NCBI GenBank assembly: GCA_000431075.1 | Contig: HF986901.1 | Span: 20,530 to 53,966 of the forward strand | Source: Firmicutes bacterium CAG:555 | GTDB lineage: Bacteria; Bacillota; Clostridia; Oscillospirales; Oscillospiraceae | Direction of reading: 5' to 3' | Length of the DNA stretch: 33,437 nt | In this document: one piece after another, positions 29,380-33,437 of the stretch | Layout: every line of letters starts with the position of its first letter | Numbering within the stretch: the first letter of the stretch is position 1 | Notes under the pieces: model-generated | The model's input: the letters and a program-made list of their open reading frames with translations, nothing else | Databases searched by the model: none | Told to the model about the DNA's origin: nothing | Translations under genes and position numbers: made by a program

Positions 29380-31061
29380 GCCTTTGCCTCCTTTTGCTTA
29401 GCGTCGGGAGCTTTGACAACAAAGCTTGCTCCCTTTCGTGTGTCGCCGGCCTTGATAAATGCAAGCAGCATCCAGCATGACAGTACCGAAGTGCCGCCCC
29501 TTGAAACGAAGGGGAAGGTGACGCCGGTAAACGGCAGAATATCAACAGAGCCGAAAACATTCAGCGCAAGCTGGATGAGGAACATACTTGCCGTTGCACA
29601 GGCGGCAATGGAGTAGTATGCGCTCCTGCCTTGAGCTGCGTTTCTCACGGCGAAGAATGCAAGAGAAACTATGGCCAGAACGGCGCAGATGGCGATGATA
29701 AGGCCCAGCTCCTCGCACACGAGGCTGAACACCGTATCCGTGTTTGCGGCAAAGCCGTCCTTGAGCCAGCCGTTGCCGGCACCCTTGCCGAATAGTCCGC
29801 CCGATGCACCGGCAGACAGTGCGTGCGTCTGCTGATAGCCCGTGTCGTAAACATCCTCCCACACATGACCCCATGCGGCAAAGCGCCGTGCGACATGCGC
29901 CTTCATCCTCAGCATCAAAAAGCCTGCCATGCCGGCACCTGTGACGGCCAGTGCAACGGTTGCGATAGAGCCCGAGCGCATGAACGATATGACGAGGAAG
30001 GTCACGAAGAATATAAGCGCCGTACCGAAGTCGCTCATGAGCGCAAGCGCCATGACGCAGACTGCGGAAAAGCCTATGAAAACAATAAGGTTCTTGGTGC
30101 TGAACAGCCTGTCGAGCGTTGCGGCACCGACATATATATATGCAACCTTTACGAATTCCGACGGCTGAAGTGACATCGAACCTATGAATATCCAGTTCTT
30201 TGCGCCGTTCTGCTCACGGCCAAGCACCAAAACTGCGGCAAGCAACAGCACCGCACCCACGGCGGCGGGCAGACGCATCGTCTTTGTCCTGTCAAGGTCA
30301 CGCAGCCACGCACCCAAGAGGAAGAATGACACAACGCCCGCAAAAACGATTATCATCTGGCGGAACATCTCCGACGGAACGGAGGTCGCAATGACCGATA
30401 GACCGATGGTGGAGAGGAAAAACGCAATAGTCTCGACCTCAAAGCCCGTGCGCCTGATGCTGCGCATGGCAAAGTAGCAAAACCACTCAAGCAAAATGAG
30501 AAGCCCAAAGCCGAGCGCAATCTCCGGCAGCGTCTCCTGCGTGGCACTGAAGCAATGCTCCAAAAGCAGAAACACCTGAAAAATCGAAAGATACAGCAGC
30601 GTTATTGCCGGATGTACATTTCTCCATGTAACGATCCTGCGAGCCTCGATCTCGCTGCGCTGTCGTTCATTTATTTCACGAAATCTGACGCTGACCTCGG
30701 AGAGGTTGATGACATCACCGTCATTGAGCGGATATCCGCTTGCACCGACCGACTGCCCGTTGACACGCACACCGCCCTTTGAGAAAATATCGAATATCCG
30801 CCACTGCCCCTTGGCACTGCGGATGAGAACGGCGTGAACTCGGCTGACCTTGGGGTTGGAAAGATGTATATCGGCCGAGCGTGTCCTACCGATGATGTTT
30901 TCCCAGTGCGTTATACGCAGCACCTTGTCATCGGTCTGAATATAGCCCCAGATTTCCGTCTGGGATTTGCCGTTGAACATGGAGCGCACCGTCCTTATCA
31001 GCACGATAAACGCAAACAACGGCAGAATGAACGATATGGCTCTTACTATCATGTCGGCCAA
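29376..31061 (-). CDS. FHA domain-FtsW/RodA/SpoVE fusion
   Basis: The ~561-residue protein starts with one membrane helix (ISFILPLFAFIVLIRTV), then a cytoplasmic FHA domain (NIIGRTRSADIHLSNPKVSRVHAVLI, GVRVNGQ), then ~10 helices of a SEDS lipid II glycosyltransferase (GAKNWIFIGSMSLQPSEFVKVAYIY, SDFGTALIFF, GAGNGWLKDGFAANTDTVFSLVCEELGL, LPFTGVTFPFVSRGGTSVL). FHA domains bind phosphothreonine, so polymerase activity may answer to a Ser/Thr kinase; this is inference. Three starts are possible: GTG 31070, TTG 31061 and ATG 31052. TTG 31061 is chosen because AAGAGGTG lies six bases ahead. It overlaps its PBP partner by 4 bases. Confidence 0.9.
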   Translation of the reverse strand: MADMIVRAISFILPLFAFIVLIRTVRSMFNGKSQTEIWGYIQTDDKVLRITHWENIIGRTRSADIHLSNPKVSRVHAVLIRSAKGQWRIFDIFSKGGVRVNGQSVGASGYPLNDGDVINLSEVSVRFREINERQRSEIEARRIVTWRNVHPAITLLYLSIFQVFLLLEHCFSATQETLPEIALGFGLLILLEWFCYFAMRSIRRTGFEVETIAFFLSTIGLSVIATSVPSEMFRQMIIVFAGVVSFFLLGAWLRDLDRTKTMRLPAAVGAVLLLAAVLVLGREQNGAKNWIFIGSMSLQPSEFVKVAYIYVGAATLDRLFSTKNLIVFIGFSAVCVMALALMSDFGTALIFFVTFLVISFMRSGSIATVALAVTGAGMAGFLMLRMKAHVARRFAAWGHVWEDVYDTGYQQTHALSAGASGGLFGKGAGNGWLKDGFAANTDTVFSLVCEELGLIIAICAVLAIVSLAFFAVRNAAQGRSAYYSIAACATASMFLIQLALNVFGSVDILPFTGVTFPFVSRGGTSVLSCWMLLAFIKAGDTRKGASFVVKAPDAKQKEAKA

Positions 31062-31096
31062 CCGATTCACCTCTTTTCACAGTTATACATTTTTGT

Positions 31097-31125
31097 ATTA
31101 TATCATTATTTATGCTCATTGACAA
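31097..31125 (-). promoter_or_regulatory. Promoter of the FHA-FtsW/PBP/ABC-F operon
   Basis: On the minus strand TTGTCA (31125-31120), a 17-bp spacer and consensus TATAAT (31102-31097). Its -35 overlaps the -35 of the divergent plus-strand promoter. Confidence 0.75.
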
Positions 31126-31147
31126 GCAAGGCGCAGTCAATTAAAAT
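31119..31147 (+). promoter_or_regulatory. Promoter of the NusG-II/Gx transporter genes
   Basis: Consensus TTGACA (31119-31124), a 17-bp spacer and TAAAAT (31142-31147). The expected start of transcription falls at about 31153-31155, on the ATG itself at 31154. Confidence 0.75.
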
Positions 31148-31153
31148 ATAAGT

Positions 31154-31516
31154 ATGTTTAAGGGTAAGATCAAAAGCTGGATACTGCTTTTCGCCGCTGT
31201 GTTCATTATATGCATCGGCGCATTTTTGCTGTTCAGCCACGGCAGCATAGGCACGGTAGCTGTCATTCGAGTTGACGGCGAGGTGTATAAAAAAATAGAC
31301 CTTGACACAGTCACTGTTGCATATGACATAGAAATCAAGACGAAATACGGGTATAATATAATTCATGTAGACAAAGGCAGCATCTGCATATCTAAGTCAG
31401 ACTGCCGTGACCAGATCTGCGTAAAGCAGGGCAAGATCACCGATGACGGAGTGCCGATCATTTGTATGCCCCACAGAGTGACCGTTGGGATCGAGGGGGA
31501 CAAGATCGATGCCTAA
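31154..31516 (+). CDS. NusG domain II-containing membrane protein
   Basis: The 120-residue protein has one N-terminal helix (ILLFAAVFIICIGAFLLF) and an extracytoplasmic NusG-II domain with the conserved cysteines of CRDQICVKQGKITDDGVPIICMPHRVTVGI. Such proteins are common in Clostridia next to Gx-type transporters, as here, where the next ATG overlaps this stop by 8 bases. The role is unknown; association with ApbE/flavin or quinone-related loci has been noted in general, but no such gene is present. No ribosome site precedes the ATG and the promoter spacing implies a leaderless mRNA. Confidence 0.85.
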   Translation: MFKGKIKSWILLFAAVFIICIGAFLLFSHGSIGTVAVIRVDGEVYKKIDLDTVTVAYDIEIKTKYGYNIIHVDKGSICISKSDCRDQICVKQGKITDDGVPIICMPHRVTVGIEGDKIDA

Positions 31517-32024
31517 AACGAGAAAGCTTGCCCTCATGGCGATGCTGACGGCAGCGTCGCTTATAGTCTTCATCATCGAAGCTCAGATACCGCCCTTAGT
31601 ACCCATCCAAGGCGTGAAGTTGGGTCTTGCAAACATGATAACGCTCGTCGCTATGCTCATCCTCGGCCGCAAGGAGGCCGGAGCCATACTTCTGGTGCGT
31701 ATTATCATGGGCAGCATGTATGCAGGCGGATTTTCGGGCTTTTTGTTCAGCATAGCAGGCGGTGCTTTGGCGTATGCCGTCATGTGCCTGACTGTGAAGC
31801 TCTTTCCCGAAAAGCTTCTGTGGGTCGTGAGCATCCTCGGTGCAATCGCACATAATGTCGGCCAGCTTGCCGTTTCCGTTTTCGTGACCGGCACACCGTC
31901 TATCTTGGTGTATGCACCGGTACTCATTGCATCGGGCATCATAACGGGCGCATTCACCGGTCTCGGCGCAATGTATCTAAACCGTGCGCTTAAGCATAAG
32001 GAGAGTAACCAAAACCGATTTTAA
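31509..32024 (+). CDS. Gx transporter / heptaprenyl diphosphate synthase component I-like membrane protein
   Basis: The 171-residue protein is almost all membrane helices (about five), with MLTAASLIVFIIEAQIPPLVPIQGVKLGLANMITL at the N-terminus. This pattern of small ECF-S-like proteins is annotated as Gx transporter or Hpre_diP_synt_I. It resembles substrate-binding S components of ECF transporters, so vitamin or isoprenoid-precursor uptake is plausible but unproven. The ATG at 31509 overlaps the previous stop and has GAGGGGGA ahead. The polyprenyl synthase gene that often follows is absent. Confidence 0.85.
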   Translation: MPKTRKLALMAMLTAASLIVFIIEAQIPPLVPIQGVKLGLANMITLVAMLILGRKEAGAILLVRIIMGSMYAGGFSGFLFSIAGGALAYAVMCLTVKLFPEKLLWVVSILGAIAHNVGQLAVSVFVTGTPSILVYAPVLIASGIITGAFTGLGAMYLNRALKHKESNQNRF

Positions 32025-32155
32025 GCGGATTTGAGCGCCGCAAGCTTCGTTTTGCTCAATCACAAGGCTCTCATATTTCAAGGACGATAACGCAGAGAAA
32101 GAGTAAAGAGACATGGCAGAGGCGGATTCGGATACTCCCATTATGCTTCTGAAGC

Positions 32156-32184
32156 TGGACAAAAAGTTAGCAAAGTATTATAAT
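32156..32184 (+). promoter_or_regulatory. Promoter of the mrp operon
   Basis: TGGACA (32156-32161), a 17-bp spacer and consensus TATAAT (32179-32184), 33 bases before the mrp ATG, which has GAGGAG at 32203-32208. Confidence 0.75.
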
Positions 32185-32217
32185 GTTATAAAAATATTTT
32201 TTGAGGAGATATAACCA

Positions 32218-33042
32218 ATGAGTGAGTGTACACATGATTGCTCTAACTGCGGCGAAAGCTGCGCCGAAAGGGAGCAGCAGGATCTGACCGCAAAGCTCAA
32301 CCCTGCAGCAAGCGTTAAAAAGGTCATTGCAGTTGTCAGCGGCAAGGGCGGCGTCGGCAAATCCCTCGTCACCAGCATGATGGCGACCGAGATGCAGCGC
32401 CGTGGCCATCAGGCCGCCGTGCTGGATGCTGATGTAACAGGTCCGTCTATTCCCAAGGCCTTCGGCATCCATGAGCACGCAAGAGGCACCGAGGAGATGC
32501 TCATACCCTGCTACTCAAACAAGGGCACGCAGATAATGTCCATCAACCTCATCCTCGATAACGAGACCGACCCTGTTGTGTGGCGTGGCCCCGTAATCGC
32601 AGGCGTCGTTACCCAGTTCTGGAGCGATGTTCTGTGGGATAATGTCGACTACATGTTTGTCGATATGCCTCCCGGAACGGGCGATGTGCCCCTTACGGTG
32701 TTCCAGTCCCTGCCCGTTGACGGTATAATTATCGTCACCTCACCGCAGGAGCTCGTCTCGATGATCGTCGCCAAGGCTGTTAACATGGCAAAGATGATGA
32801 ACATTCCCGTCCTCGGCATCGTCGAGAACATGTCCTACTACAAGTGCCCCGACTGCGGCAAGGAGCACGAGATCTTCGGCGCAAGCAAGGTCGCAAAGGT
32901 CGCCGAGGAGTTTGGCATAGCCCACTATGCCCGCATGCCCATCGATCCGGCTATCGCTACGATGGTCGATGCTGGCGAGATAGAAAGCGTTGACACCGCA
33001 GCATTAACCGAGCTTGCGGACTTCATAGAAAAAGGAGAATAA
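32218..33042 (+). CDS. mrp: Mrp/Nbp35-family iron-sulfur carrier ATPase
   Basis: The 274-residue P-loop protein has the deviant Walker A SGKGGVGKS (residues ~41-49) and the MPPGTGD motif typical of Mrp/Nbp35/ApbC proteins, which carry and hand over [4Fe-4S] clusters in the cytoplasm. Two metal sites are visible. The N-terminal CTHDCSNCGESC (Cys4, 8, 11, 15) is more like eukaryotic Nbp35 than most bacterial Mrp. The family's C-terminal CPDC lies in YYKCPDCGKEHEIFG. Its next gene, 3 bases on, is a NifX/NifB-type protein, a common partner in anaerobes. ATG at 32218 with GAGGAG ahead. Confidence 0.93.
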   Translation: MSECTHDCSNCGESCAEREQQDLTAKLNPAASVKKVIAVVSGKGGVGKSLVTSMMATEMQRRGHQAAVLDADVTGPSIPKAFGIHEHARGTEEMLIPCYSNKGTQIMSINLILDNETDPVVWRGPVIAGVVTQFWSDVLWDNVDYMFVDMPPGTGDVPLTVFQSLPVDGIIIVTSPQELVSMIVAKAVNMAKMMNIPVLGIVENMSYYKCPDCGKEHEIFGASKVAKVAEEFGIAHYARMPIDPAIATMVDAGEIESVDTAALTELADFIEKGE

Positions 33043-33045
33043 ACC

Positions 33046-33437
33046 ATGATCATAGCAGTATCCTATAAAGACGGCGAGATATACGAGCATTTCGGCCACG
33101 CCGAGTACTTTGCAATCTACACCACCAACAACGACCAGACCGAGATCACCGGCAAAAAGGTCATTGAGGTCAAGGAGACCGGCCACCAGGCAGTTGCAGA
33201 CCTCATGGATGAAAACGGTGTCGAGGTCGTCATCGTCGGAAACATCGGCTCCGGCGCAAGACAGGCTCTTGCCGATTACGGTATCGTTGCATTCGCAGGC
33301 TTCTGCGGCAATGCAGACGACGCAGCAGAGCTCATGATGCACGGTCAGCTCCCCTTCATCTCCGATGAGGGCGGCTGCGGCGGCGGCTGCAGCGGCTGTC
33401 ACGGTCATGATGACGGTGCATGCGGCTGCGGCGGCGG
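33046..33437 (+). CDS. NifX/NifB-type iron-molybdenum cofactor-like protein (3' end missing)
   Basis: A frame starting ATG at 33046 (AAGGAG at 33032-33037) runs off the window end after 130 codons. It has the dinitrogenase iron-molybdenum cofactor biosynthesis fold: MIIAVSYKDGEIYEHFGHAEYF at the start, GHQAVADLMDENGVEVVIVGNIGSGARQAL in the middle. It then enters a Gly/Cys/His-rich tail (GGCGGGCSGCHGHDDGACGC). Such proteins bind metal clusters and are often paired with Mrp ATPases outside nitrogen-fixation loci. No nif genes are present, so the target is another iron-sulfur system. Confidence 0.9.
   Translation, partial: MIIAVSYKDGEIYEHFGHAEYFAIYTTNNDQTEITGKKVIEVKETGHQAVADLMDENGVEVVIVGNIGSGARQALADYGIVAFAGFCGNADDAAELMMHGQLPFISDEGGCGGGCSGCHGHDDGACGCGG

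Noticed and set aside
31977..32162. 61-codon minus-strand frame between the Gx transporter and mrp genes
   Set aside because: It has no ribosome site, overlaps the end of the transporter gene, and resembles no family.

Overview
The window reads as chromosomal DNA of a Gram-positive, low-to-mid-GC anaerobe, most likely an uncultured member of the Clostridia (Oscillospirales/Ruminococcaceae side). The reasons are strong Shine-Dalgarno sequences, a T-box leader on pheST, an IreB protein, an alr locus laid out as in Bacillus and Clostridioides, 2-hydroxyacyl-CoA dehydratase genes and a methionine gamma-lyase. No rRNA, CRISPR array, prophage or insertion sequence was seen. The taxonomic placement is inferred from gene content only.

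Layout. Positions 1-2123 hold the end of an operon for an oxygen-sensitive 2-hydroxyacyl-CoA dehydratase, closing with a previously uncalled 51-residue membrane protein. Positions 2124-2998 have no convincing gene but contain a terminator and a candidate small RNA. Positions 2999-5683 (minus) hold methionine gamma-lyase, a LysR regulator and ireB. Positions 5796-9806 (minus) hold pheT and pheS behind a phenylalanine T-box. Back-to-back with its promoter, 9906-12017 (plus) encodes a GerS/YdcC-like lipoprotein, alanine racemase and an NdoA/MazF-family RNase with no antitoxin gene, followed by a hypothetical protein and pyrimidine-nucleoside phosphorylase. Positions 13944-19272 (minus) hold rlmB, a degenerate P-type-ATPase-like membrane protein, an EF-G-like GTPase and a small tail-anchored protein. 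Positions 19422-22786 (plus) hold a rhomboid-like membrane protein with a zinc ribbon, a beta-propeller surface protein and a flavodoxin-ferredoxin protein. Positions 22812-24327 (minus) hold two small hypothetical genes, tRNA-Pro(GGG) and a rearranged copy of its 3' end. Positions 24332-31061 (minus) hold a polysaccharide deacetylase and a cell-envelope operon: FHA-FtsW/RodA fusion, class B PBP, ABC-F ATPase and YdcF-like protein. A tiny membrane-protein gene lies at 25302 on the plus strand. Positions 31154-33437 (plus) hold a NusG-II protein, a Gx-type transporter, an Mrp/Nbp35 iron-sulfur carrier and a NifX-like protein cut by the window end.

The most notable items are: an ABC-F gene broken by a 28-bp near-tandem duplication inside its DEPTNHL motif; a P1B-ATPase-like protein that has lost the canonical catalytic motifs; an orphan MazF-type toxin whose TTG start is predicted to be buried in a long stem; a self-contained 29-residue membrane protein gene; two divergent promoters sharing their -35 region, one giving a probable leaderless mRNA; and a tRNA-Pro fragment arranged as an inverted repeat. 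All promoter, terminator and RNA-fold calls were made by eye and were not computed.
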